From positions 1 through 64,000 of the forward strand of contig JAEEJA010000028.1 of the NCBI GenBank assembly GCA_016281605.1: a stretch of DNA of 64,000 nt, written 5' to 3'. The stretch comes from Lachnospiraceae bacterium. GTDB lineage: Bacteria; Bacillota; Clostridia; Lachnospirales; Lachnospiraceae. The notes below the pieces were generated by a model, which made no database searches, was not told the DNA's origin, and saw only the letters and a list, made by a program, of their open reading frames with translations. Position numbers and translations under genes: made by a program. This document shows, one piece after another, positions 1 to 7,456 of the stretch. Positions within the stretch are counted from its first letter, which is position 1, and each line of letters starts with the position of its first letter.

Positions 1-125
1 GGCTTGCGCATACCGGTCTCCCAGTTTTGAACCGTGCGAAATGGTATATTGTACCTTTCCGCAAATTCACTTTGCGTGTCCCCTAATTGCTTTCTCATAT
101 CTCGAATGTTCAATGCTTCATCCAT
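1..125 (-). CDS. XRE-family HTH regulator, N-terminal part (runs off window)
   Basis: The reading frame starts at ATG 125 and stays open to the window edge, giving 41 residues. It contains the start of a helix-turn-helix: MRKQLGDTQSEFAERYNIP, followed by a recognition helix with TVQNWETG. This is the pattern of Cro/C1 (XRE) repressors. A Shine-Dalgarno GAGGGG lies 8-9 bases upstream. The promoter and a perfect palindrome lie directly upstream, which suggests autoregulation (inference). It follows a ParB-like gene in the same direction, a context typical of mobile elements. The C-terminal part is not visible, so nothing can be said about its ligand or partner. Confidence 0.75.
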   Translation of the reverse strand, partial: MDEALNIRDMRKQLGDTQSEFAERYNIPFRTVQNWETGMRK

Positions 126-136
126 ATATATCACCC

Positions 137-175
137 CTCTTGAATAATACACCCATTGGGTGTATTATTCAAGAG
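137..175. promoter_or_regulatory. Perfect 39-bp palindrome containing a sigma-A promoter (operator/promoter of the XRE gene)
   Basis: Two 19-base arms are perfectly complementary around one central base (137-155 and 157-175). On the minus strand the palindrome contains TTGAAT, 17 bases, TATTAT, a good sigma-A promoter whose start would fall about 15 bases before the XRE ATG. Because the site is palindromic, the same promoter is present on the plus strand. There is no T-run on the minus side, so it is not a terminator for the upstream parB-like gene. An operator bound by the XRE protein is the likely role (inference). Confidence 0.6.
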
Positions 176-195
176 TTTTTTGAAACAGTTTTCTA

Positions 196-1107
196 CTATT
201 GGGCGTTCATCTTTTTCCATTCTCCAAGTAAATCAAACAACACTTTTTCCATCTGGGATTTCGTATAGAAAACAGGAAAATACTCCTTTAACTTCTCCCT
301 GGTGATGATAATCTTCTGAAATCTGTTGTTCTCATTGAACGGTGCATTTTCATTGAGAATACGGATCATTTCCATCTTCGTTATCGTATCATGATCCTTA
401 AAATAATCCCTAAGTGCATAGATTTGAAACGACTTACAGATATCATTTTCCAGCATATACGCATAGAGCATCTCCTGTACCTCTGGTGACAAATAGGATA
501 TCTCCACAGCTGTCATCAGTGCAAGCGCTTTCTTATCAACCAAGTCGAGAATTGATGGAATAACATATACCAGCCGCAAATATCTGTGGATCTGGTTACG
601 ACTTTCTCCTACTTCCTTTGCCAGTTGTACATTCGCCCACTGTCTTTTTCCGTTTTTTGAAGAGAGTGATTCTTTATCCCTTCCAAGTCTGCGCATCGCA
701 TCATACTTCATCTTATAAGCAAAGGCCTTTTCGCTTGGAAGAATCTCCTCTCTTACCAGGCAGGATTCCACCATCGCCAGAATGGCTTCGTCATCCGAAT
801 ACCTTTTTATCCGGGCAGGAATATTTTCAAGTCCAATCTGCCTGGCTGCAAATAGTCTGCGGTGTCCGGATATCATTTCATATTTATCATTCTCTTTTTT
901 TCTGACAATGACCGGGGTAAGGACCCCGTTTAGCATAATGCTTTCAACGAGTTCATGCATCTTATCATCGTCAACAATCTTAAAGGGGTATTCCTTAAAC
1001 TCCTGTATCTTTATTACCTCAATAAGAAGACATTCCTCTTTTTCCGATGCATCAATAAACCCATCCTCACACTTCCTGATGTTTTTATATTCTGTTTGAC
1101 TGATCAT
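196..1107 (-). CDS. ParB/Spo0J-family partition-like protein
   Basis: 303 residues. The N-terminal ParB/sulfiredoxin-like domain spans roughly residues 30-115. It has the pattern 'NGVLTPVIVRK' and a GHRR motif at residues 81-84, the CTP/DNA-clamp signature region. A helix-turn-helix region follows (VQLAKEVGESRNQIHRYLRL, about 155-175). ParB proteins bind parS-like sites and, on plasmids and integrative elements, help with segregation or maintenance. No ParA gene is visible next to it. A strong Shine-Dalgarno (TAAGGAGGAG) precedes ATG 1107. It sits 14 bases after a small ORF and before an XRE repressor, downstream of lysS, in what looks like integrated DNA. It is not the chromosomal Spo0J, which would lie beside soj/gid. 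Family assignment is firm; the exact role is inferred. Confidence 0.85.
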   Translation of the reverse strand: MISQTEYKNIRKCEDGFIDASEKEECLLIEVIKIQEFKEYPFKIVDDDKMHELVESIMLNGVLTPVIVRKKENDKYEMISGHRRLFAARQIGLENIPARIKRYSDDEAILAMVESCLVREEILPSEKAFAYKMKYDAMRRLGRDKESLSSKNGKRQWANVQLAKEVGESRNQIHRYLRLVYVIPSILDLVDKKALALMTAVEISYLSPEVQEMLYAYMLENDICKSFQIYALRDYFKDHDTITKMEMIRILNENAPFNENNRFQKIIITREKLKEYFPVFYTKSQMEKVLFDLLGEWKKMNAQ

Positions 1108-1121
1108 ATCTCATCTCCTCC

Positions 1122-1265
1122 TTAGAAATCCGATGGATCATCTGCACACATAAGCTCGATGTATTCATCCAGTTTTTCCGTATTCACGAGAACAATTCGC
1201 TTTACGTGATATATTGCCTTTGCCTCTTTTGCCTTTTCCCGTTCTTCTTTAGTCAGTTTTGGCAT
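1122..1265 (-). CDS. Small charged protein, unknown function
   Basis: 47 residues if read from ATG 1265, chosen because AAAGGAAACC lies at Shine-Dalgarno distance; longer in-frame starts (to 1328) lack a site and would overlap the terminator. The N-terminus is highly charged (MPKLTKEEREKAKEAKA) and is followed by a short beta-like stretch (VKRIVLVN) and an acidic tail. It lies 14 bases before the ParB-like gene and probably shares its transcript. I do not recognise a family. It belongs to the putative mobile element rather than to the lysS operon, since a terminator lies between them. Confidence 0.5.
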   Translation of the reverse strand: MPKLTKEEREKAKEAKAIYHVKRIVLVNTEKLDEYIELMCADDPSDF

Positions 1266-1316
1266 TTTCGGTTTCCTTTCTTTCATCAGTTTCAGCCAAC
1301 GAGTTACTCCCAAGCA

Positions 1317-1360
1317 CAAAAAAGGCACCTACTCCAGTACTTCTACTAAAGCAAGTGCCT
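1317..1360 (-). terminator. Intrinsic terminator downstream of lysS
   Basis: On the minus strand AGGCAC and GTGCCT form a stem around an internally foldable 26-base loop (1323-1360), followed by a run of six T. It would end transcripts coming from lysS, or from the element edge, before the small ORF and parB-like gene. Confidence 0.6.
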
Positions 1361-1584
1361 GTTTAGCCATCCAAAGCTGTTCCTTGGACTACCTGTTTTT
1401 ATTGGCATTCTCGTGGTCTACAACAGATTCCGTCGTGTTCCGCGAACGATTTTTCATTTTTTACATGAGTCTCCGTCAGCTTCCGACACGTTTGTCAGAA
1501 AATGCGTTTTTTTGCATCAGTCCGTCTAAATCCGGGATTGTCCGTAGAGCGTCGGAACGCGTCGTCTGATGTCGCTGAGCGTCA
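1361..1584. other. Non-coding, CG-rich boundary segment between lysS and putative element
   Basis: No supportable gene lies between the lysS stop and the terminator. The segment from about 1400 to 1584 is much richer in CG dinucleotides than the surrounding AT-rich genome, with repeated CGACG/GTCGGAA-like words. It directly abuts the lysS stop codon. I read it as one end (attachment region) of an integrated element. The other end is outside the window, so a direct-repeat att core cannot be checked here. Confidence 0.4.
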
Positions 1585-3201
1585 TTAGGATAACGATTTT
1601 AACGTCGGGAACAAAATTACATCCCTTATCGCTGGACTATTTGTAAGCAACATAACAAGTCTATCGATTCCATATCCGATTCCTCCGGTTGGTGGCATAC
1701 CAACTGAAAGAGCATTTAAGAAGTCTTCATCTGTATGATTTGCTTCTTCATCACCTGCATCTGCTAATGCATCCTGAGCCTTAAAACGCTCACGCTGATC
1801 TATCGGATCATTTAACTCTGAGTAAGCATTACACATCTCACGAGCTGTGATAAAAAGTTCGAAACGCTCAACATACTCAGGATCTTCAGGCTTTTTCTTT
1901 GTAAGAGGAGAAATCTCTATTGGGTGATCCATAACGAAGGTTGGCTGTATAAGCTGCTCCTCACAGTACGTCTCGAAGAAGAGATTAAGTATATCACCCT
2001 TCTTATGATGATCTTCAAACTCAACGTTCTTCTCTTTTGCTATAACCTTAGCATCTTCATCTGTCTTTATTTCAGCCCAGTCAACACCTGCATACTTCTT
2101 AACAGCGTCAACCATGGTAATTCTTTCAAACGGCTTTCCAAGGTCGATTTCGTACTCACCATAAGGAATTGTAGTTGTACCGCATACTTCCTGAGCCAGG
2201 AATCTAAACATTTCCTCAGTTAAGTCCATCATACCGTTGTAATCTGTATATGCCTGATAAAGCTCCATAAGAGTAAATTCAGGATTATGACGAGTATCAA
2301 GACCCTCATTTCTAAATACTCTTCCGATCTCATATACTCTCTCCAGACCACCTACTATAAGTCTCTTTAAGTAAAGCTCTAAAGATATACGAAGCTTAAC
2401 ATCCTCATCAAGAGAATTATAATGTGTTTCAAATGGTCTGGCAGCTGCACCACCGGCATTTTCAACAAGCATTGGAGTTTCAACCTCCATAAATCCCTTT
2501 TCATCGAGGAACTTTCGAATAGAACTTATAACCTTAGAACGTGCGATGAATGTCTTCTTAACATCCTCATTCATAATGAGATCTAAGTACCTCTGACGAT
2601 ATCTGATATCTGTATTGGTAAGACCATGGAACTTCTCAGGAAGCACCTGAAGAGACTTAGAAAGAAGTGTTACGTTATCAGCGTGAACTGATATCTCTCC
2701 CATCATGGTTCTAAATACATATCCGGTTACTCCAACTATATCACCTACATCTAACTTCTTAAATGCAGCATAATTATCTGTTCCAAGCTCATCACGAGAA
2801 ACAAACACCTGTATATTACCATTCTTATCCTGCACATTACAGAAAGAAGCCTTACCCATAACACGCTTAGACATCATTCTACCGGCGATACTAACCTGTA
2901 TAGGATTTGCATCCATTATAGCCCGTCTCTCATCGTAAGCAGCTTTCTTAACCTGCTTTGCTTCAGCTTCATCCATACCTTCCGTATCAGGCATATCTTT
3001 TCCTGCTAAGAGCTTCTCTTCTAATTCGATGTACTCACTCTTTGCTTCATCTGTATGATAAGTCTGATCATACTTTGTTATCTGAAAAGGATCTTTTCCT
3101 TCAGCCTGAAGATTTGCAAGCTTTTCGTTTCTTACCTTTATAAGCTGGTTAACATCCTGTGTTTTATTCTGATTATTCTTCTGATTATTATTTTCAGCCA
3201 C
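1585..3201 (-). CDS. lysS: Lysyl-tRNA synthetase, class II
   Basis: 538 residues; charges tRNA-Lys with lysine in the cytoplasm. The N-terminal OB-fold anticodon-binding region (about 105-210) contains SIAGRMMSKRVMGKASF. Class II motif 2 (FRNEGLDTRHNPEFT) lies near residue 295, and motif 3 (GGIGYGIDRLVML) near 505. The length exceeds the usual ~500 because of an acidic insert of about 40 residues before the OB-fold. The start is GTG 3201, preceded by TAGG; no better ATG exists before the conserved part. It is 48 bases downstream of greA and probably shares its promoter. The last eight codons use CCG, ACG and TCG, which are rare in the rest of the gene, and the stop abuts foreign-looking DNA. 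The 3' end may therefore have been supplied by an integrated element. Confidence 0.97.
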   Translation of the reverse strand: MAENNNQKNNQNKTQDVNQLIKVRNEKLANLQAEGKDPFQITKYDQTYHTDEAKSEYIELEEKLLAGKDMPDTEGMDEAEAKQVKKAAYDERRAIMDANPIQVSIAGRMMSKRVMGKASFCNVQDKNGNIQVFVSRDELGTDNYAAFKKLDVGDIVGVTGYVFRTMMGEISVHADNVTLLSKSLQVLPEKFHGLTNTDIRYRQRYLDLIMNEDVKKTFIARSKVISSIRKFLDEKGFMEVETPMLVENAGGAAARPFETHYNSLDEDVKLRISLELYLKRLIVGGLERVYEIGRVFRNEGLDTRHNPEFTLMELYQAYTDYNGMMDLTEEMFRFLAQEVCGTTTIPYGEYEIDLGKPFERITMVDAVKKYAGVDWAEIKTDEDAKVIAKEKNVEFEDHHKKGDILNLFFETYCEEQLIQPTFVMDHPIEISPLTKKKPEDPEYVERFELFITAREMCNAYSELNDPIDQRERFKAQDALADAGDEEANHTDEDFLNALSVGMPPTGGIGYGIDRLVMLLTNSPAIRDVILFPTLKSLS

Positions 3202-3249
3202 TTTTTTTTCCTACCTTTATATTTCTCTCTAATTTTTTTATATTAGATA

Positions 3250-3744
3250 TTATTTCTTCTTTTTCTCACTCTTAATGCTGAGAATCTTATATTTGATAAA
3301 ATCGCCTGAAGGAGTTTCAACATCAACAATTTCATTTCTCTTATGTCCCATAAGAGCAGCACCTACAGGTGACTCGTTTGAGATACGATTATTAAGTATA
3401 TCAGCTTCTGTAGAACCTACAATCTTATACTCTACATCTTCGCCTAGCTCTACATCACGAAGCTTAACTATAAGGCCGATATTTACTTTTTTAGAATCAA
3501 TTTCATCTTCATCTATTACTTCAAGAGTTTTAAGTAAGCCCTCGATTTCCTCTATACGACCCTCGATCTTACCCTGCTCTTCTTTAGCTGCAGCATACTC
3601 AGCATTTTCAGAAAGGTCACCTTGGCTTCTTGCTTCCTTAATCTTATCTGCAATTTCCTTACGTCTTTCAACTTTTAAGTATTGAAGCTCATCCTCAAGC
3701 TTTTTATAACCTTCTCTAGATATAACATTCTTAACATCAGCCAT
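3250..3744 (-). CDS. greA: Transcription elongation factor GreA
   Basis: 164 residues, normal length. GreA inserts its coiled-coil into the RNA polymerase secondary channel and stimulates cleavage of backtracked transcripts. The N-terminal coiled coil (about 8-78) includes GDLSENAEYAAAKEEQ with the conserved acidic tip region. The C-terminal FKBP-like domain ends in SPVGAALMGHKRNEIVDV. A clear promoter lies upstream at 3814-3842, and lysS follows in the same direction. Shine-Dalgarno GTGAGGAAAA precedes ATG 3744. Confidence 0.97.
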   Translation of the reverse strand: MADVKNVISREGYKKLEDELQYLKVERRKEIADKIKEARSQGDLSENAEYAAAKEEQGKIEGRIEEIEGLLKTLEVIDEDEIDSKKVNIGLIVKLRDVELGEDVEYKIVGSTEADILNNRISNESPVGAALMGHKRNEIVDVETPSGDFIKYKILSIKSEKKKK

Positions 3745-3813
3745 TATATTTTCCTCACTTTCGTAAATAACCTAATATAGATGTATGCATCTTTCACAAA
3801 GCACACGTGGTTT

Positions 3814-3842
3814 ATTTTACATTACTAACCCCTATTAGTCAA
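3814..3842 (-). promoter_or_regulatory. Sigma-A promoter of greA-lysS
   Basis: Minus-strand TTGACT (3837-3842), 17 bases, TAAAAT (3814-3819). It is placed about 70 bases before the greA start and just after the stop of the preceding esterase gene. Confidence 0.7.
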
Positions 3843-3855
3843 GATTTATCGTGTT

Positions 3856-5592
3856 TTAAATTGCTTGTCCGAATCTGTTTTCAACCTTCTTTGTATCTGA
3901 GTTCCACTCATCACTACCGTCTTCAAAAGAAGTTCTAAATGGAGCGAGAGGAAGTCCGTTATCGCCATACACAAAGACTTTATCATAATTAAACCAATTA
4001 TAACGTGCATACATAGGCTTTTTAACCTTTTCAGAGCTAATGATTATCTGATTTCCTTTGATAATCACTTCATCTGCAGGATAATAAATCTTATCAGAAC
4101 CTGCAATTTCAAATGAATTCTTATAATTATCTTCATCAGTAATAAAACCTGCATAACCTTTAAGCGAATCGAGCTTTTCAGGATTTTCTCCCTGTTCGCC
4201 TTTCTTTACATAAGCACCTTTTGTGGTTAACAGTATATTATCTTCTGTTTTCTTTAAATAAAGACCGGAAGATGCGTATTTACAGACAATTACCATATCA
4301 GAACCTTCAACTTTATATGTGTCAAAAATCGGACTACATACCTGCTCTTCTCCTATTATTTTATAAGTATTCATAAGAGCCTTAAGAGCAAGTCTTTCTC
4401 CCACCTTTTCTTTATGTGTAGGATGTATATCATTTATCACACCCATATCTGTTATAATAGCTACATCTACGTTCTTTATGGTTTTAGCAACTCTTTCCTG
4501 GGCTTCTCTTATAAGCGGCCAGTTCTTGCAATCCACATCACTTTCATTCTTAAACATCGGAAGCTGTACCATGTAAACCGGCATTTCATCATCCTTCCAA
4601 TCATCCCTCCACTGTCTGATAAGAGTTGTCATAAGGTCATAATACTTCTCAGGAGTCTGATCATCCTCTTCACCCTGATAATATATAACCCCCTTACAGG
4701 TGTATGGTATAAATTGTTTAAGCATAACTTCATAGAGGCCTGTAGGACGAACAAAAGCCTTAGGTCCTATTGGTCCCGGATACTTATTCTCACCACAAAG
4801 CTCTATACACTCATCCCAAGATGGATGTTCATGTGTAGCATAATATTCACCACACCTTTGATCGAAGCCGGCTTGGTAAATAACATATTCCTCATACTCT
4901 TTATCGTATTCGGCAGGGTCCTGATCTTTTACAATATCATCATACTCTTTCATAAAGACTGCGGTATTAGCATTGCTTTCAAGCGCTTCTCTTCCCATCC
5001 AGCAGTAAGCATGAGTTCCACCCCAATTCGCATTTATAATTCCCACACATACATCAAGCTCTCTTGATATCTTATCTGCAAAGTAGTAAGCAACAGCCGA
5101 TATGCGCCCTATCTGAGCAGGGTCATCCTTTTGGGCATTCATAATATTCCATACCGCATTTTCCTTCAGTGTATCGAGCTCATCACACTCATAAGCCATT
5201 TTAGGAACGTAAAAAAATCTAACATTATCATTGGATAAGTTTTTAACTATATTTTGTCCATCATAAGAATTCTGCAGTTCAAATTCCATATTTGACTGTC
5301 CGCATGCAACCCAAACTTCACCTGATATAACATCATTAATCTCTAAACTTTCTTCTTCTGATACCCTTCCATCTTTAAGTTCATCACCTGCTATTATTTT
5401 TATTTTATAGGGTCCGCCCTTCTCTATCGGTGGTAAATAAACCGAAAAATCAGAGTCTTTTACTTCACAAAAATCCGAAAAATTTTTCAAACTAACTTCT
5501 ACATATTTTTTATCTGTTTTACCCCAAATTTCTACGTTTTTATCTCGTTGGATAACCATGTGATCTCTAAAAATTTCAGGTAATTTTATCAT
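3856..5592 (-). CDS. Sialate O-acetylesterase-type carbohydrate esterase (SASA/SGNH family)
   Basis: 578 residues. Removes O-acetyl groups from sugars; in fibre-degrading Clostridia such enzymes often act on acetylated xylan, though the substrate here cannot be read from sequence. Visible are the block-I motif ACGQSNMEFE (nucleophile Ser near residue 99), YYQGEED near 305 (SASA-family block) and DIHPTHKEK near 387 with the catalytic Asp/His. A short N-terminal beta domain (IWGKTDKKYVEV) precedes the hydrolase core, and a C-terminal beta-rich region (about 420-578) follows. No signal peptide is present, so it should act on imported oligosaccharides in the cytoplasm. Shine-Dalgarno GGAGAAAAAAG precedes ATG 5592. 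It appears monocistronic. Confidence 0.88.
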   Translation of the reverse strand: MIKLPEIFRDHMVIQRDKNVEIWGKTDKKYVEVSLKNFSDFCEVKDSDFSVYLPPIEKGGPYKIKIIAGDELKDGRVSEEESLEINDVISGEVWVACGQSNMEFELQNSYDGQNIVKNLSNDNVRFFYVPKMAYECDELDTLKENAVWNIMNAQKDDPAQIGRISAVAYYFADKISRELDVCVGIINANWGGTHAYCWMGREALESNANTAVFMKEYDDIVKDQDPAEYDKEYEEYVIYQAGFDQRCGEYYATHEHPSWDECIELCGENKYPGPIGPKAFVRPTGLYEVMLKQFIPYTCKGVIYYQGEEDDQTPEKYYDLMTTLIRQWRDDWKDDEMPVYMVQLPMFKNESDVDCKNWPLIREAQERVAKTIKNVDVAIITDMGVINDIHPTHKEKVGERLALKALMNTYKIIGEEQVCSPIFDTYKVEGSDMVIVCKYASSGLYLKKTEDNILLTTKGAYVKKGEQGENPEKLDSLKGYAGFITDEDNYKNSFEIAGSDKIYYPADEVIIKGNQIIISSEKVKKPMYARYNWFNYDKVFVYGDNGLPLAPFRTSFEDGSDEWNSDTKKVENRFGQAI

Positions 5593-5899
5593 CTTTTTTC
5601 TCCATTCTTTTTTAACTCATCATATGTTACTGTTATGTATTACTCGGCTACAAGCAACCAAAAAACCAACCCAATGTCCAAATATCCCAATATTTCCAAG
5701 AATCAAGTAGGGAAGATAAAATCAAACCCTACTCGCTCGCGAGTTGTCGGTCAGCTCATCTTACATCTTCTCCTCGAAAACTCTACGATATAAAAGCCCC
5801 GAAAACATAACATCCATCGCTTTCGGAGCTTTTAACGTCATTAAATTATATTAAAAACTTATTTCAAATATTATCTTAGGATTTATGCAAAAAACTCCA
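5593..5899. other. Intergenic region with terminator and small inverted repeats
   Basis: No gene seen. It contains the terminator at 5792-5833 and two short inverted repeats, GTAGGG/CCCTAC and CTCGC/GCGAG, at about 5707-5735. These could be part of the esterase 5' leader. I cannot assign a confident promoter here. Confidence 0.5.
5792..5833 (-). terminator. Terminator after the ADP-ribosylglycohydrolase-like gene
   Basis: AAAAGCTCCGAAA pairs with TTTTCGGGGCTTTT (one G-T wobble) around a 15-base loop. The T-rich 3' arm (TTTTATAT) on the minus strand provides the release run. Confidence 0.7.
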
Positions 5900-7105
5900 T
5901 CAAAACATCCTGTTATTAGCCTTCTTAAAGAGTTCGTCAAGTATCTCACTAATAACACCGTAACGAACAGCATCCGCGATATTACCATCTACAAATCTCT
6001 CCTGTCTTACGATGTGAGTAAGCATAGCCTTTAACAAATATGTATTGGCTGTCTTTGCTTTCTCCATATACTCTTTTAATTCTGCATTGTCAAAGCCATA
6101 ACGAAGCAATGTATCCTCATACTTAAAATCACCAAAATCCATATCCTGAACAAACTGCTCTAGAGTATTTACCTCTTCACCATACTTAGGATATGGGAAT
6201 GGAGATACATTATCTACAGGCTTTGGAGCATACCACTCTGTCTTAGCTCTCTTATCAAAGAAAGGTTTGCAATCCATAAGATTTTTAAACTTAACTTCTC
6301 TCTTTTCTCTGAGATCCAGCAAATACTGTCTATAATCATCACAAAGCTCATTCAGATCATCAGTAAGGTAATCTGAAATCTTCTTAACAAGTTCATCAGG
6401 TATCGGATGAGCGGCTTCTGCCATACATCCTGCAAGAGCTGCTATCTCATTGGAATTGCTACTTCCCATGGAAACAGCTATACGAACTGAATCTTCAAAG
6501 CTCTCCCCTTCATAAAATGCCGCAAACGCAACAGGGAAAATATCCTTTGCTTCTTTGCTGTTAACATTAGTCTTTCTAAGCTCTTCACTTGTTCTGCTTA
6601 AATCATAATAATATACATCAGTTATATATCTCTGAATATAATCCTTCTCTACACCCTGCCTTGCAAGGAAAATAGTTGAAGCTACTGCTTTTGCAGCCTT
6701 TACAGATTCTGGATTTGCATGAGTTATCTTTGCAGATATTTCAGCATAATACTCAACATACTTTAAACTGTTATACAACCACGCACACGGTGCTATACGT
6801 AAAGCAGCATCTACTCCTGAATCCATATATGGTTTAGGATTATTACTCTTAAGCCATGCTGCAAAATTCCTCTCATATGGTACTGTATTGTATTGATTTC
6901 CTAACTGTTTCATGGAAGCAGTTACTTCTATTCTGGTCTTTTTAGGATTGGCATACCCCTTTATATATCCAAGCGCACTTGCTAAGGTCATAACAGTACC
7001 CACGGTAAAGTGCGAGTTCCTTCCTAAAAATTCAAAGTCCTTTGTTTGCACAGGACTAAATTCAAACGCCGATCCAACTAAATCACCCAAAACAGTTCCC
7101 AGCAT
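5900..7105 (-). CDS. Degenerate ADP-ribosylglycohydrolase-like protein with C-terminal extension
   Basis: 401 residues. Residues 1-255 align by eye with the ADP-ribosylglycohydrolase (DraG/ARH) fold: GDLVGSAFEF at the N-terminus, FTVGTVMTLASAL at about 33-45, ITHANPESVKAAKAVASTIFLAR, YDLSRTSEELRKT, and GSSNSNEIAALAGCMAEA. The family binds two Mg2+ ions through TDDT near the N-terminus and a GGDSDT-like motif near the end. Here these read TVGT (34-37) and GSSNSN (about 212-217), so the metal-binding aspartates are gone. Hydrolase activity is therefore doubtful, and a binding or regulatory role is possible (inference). The remaining ~145 C-terminal residues are not recognised. The gene stands alone, with a terminator after it and a hairpin-rich leader before it. 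Shine-Dalgarno TAAGGAGGG precedes ATG 7105. Confidence 0.8.
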   Translation of the reverse strand: MLGTVLGDLVGSAFEFSPVQTKDFEFLGRNSHFTVGTVMTLASALGYIKGYANPKKTRIEVTASMKQLGNQYNTVPYERNFAAWLKSNNPKPYMDSGVDAALRIAPCAWLYNSLKYVEYYAEISAKITHANPESVKAAKAVASTIFLARQGVEKDYIQRYITDVYYYDLSRTSEELRKTNVNSKEAKDIFPVAFAAFYEGESFEDSVRIAVSMGSSNSNEIAALAGCMAEAAHPIPDELVKKISDYLTDDLNELCDDYRQYLLDLREKREVKFKNLMDCKPFFDKRAKTEWYAPKPVDNVSPFPYPKYGEEVNTLEQFVQDMDFGDFKYEDTLLRYGFDNAELKEYMEKAKTANTYLLKAMLTHIVRQERFVDGNIADAVRYGVISEILDELFKKANNRMF

Positions 7106-7371
7106 ATAAACCCTCCTTACCGAGCTCTTAATATAAGGTATCGCACGAAAATCTATAATTATCGTGTCGTAAAACAGCTATTTGGGCTCGGCACAAATAG
7201 CAAAAAACAACCTCTGGATGTTTGCAAAAAATAATCACATCAGCATTATTTTTCACACTACCTTTTTTCCTTCGGTTACATACATTTGATATTTTATCAC
7301 TACATATATTTCATTTCAAGTTATTTTAACAAATATAAGCTTTAATTTATCAATTTATTCCATTTAAAAAG
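7106..7371 (-). other. Hairpin-rich 5' leader region of the ADP-ribosylglycohydrolase-like gene
   Basis: No gene seen. On the minus strand three hairpins occur in a row: AAAAATAAT/ATTATTTTT (7226-7253), GCTATTTG/CAAATAGC (7177-7201) and CACGA/TCGTG (7144-7166). The last lies about 40 bases before the start codon. I could not match it to a riboswitch class from memory. No confident promoter was found, so whether all three are transcribed is unknown. Confidence 0.4.
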
Positions 7372-7406
7372 TGCCTGAATTTTTAGTTTTCCTAAAAATT
7401 CAGGCA
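7372..7406 (-). terminator. Terminator of asd
   Basis: A perfect 14-base stem, GCCTGAATTTTTAG with its complement, surrounds a 5-base loop and is followed on the minus strand by ACTTTTTAAA. It lies 50 bases after the asd stop. Confidence 0.85.
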
Positions 7407-7456
7407 TAAGTCAAGACTCACATGTTAAATTATAATAATACCTAAACTCTTAATAA

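Noticed and set aside
1384..1569. Plus-strand 61-residue ORF beside lysS
   Set aside because: No ribosome site, no recognisable domain, and it lies in the CG-rich boundary segment where open frames arise easily.
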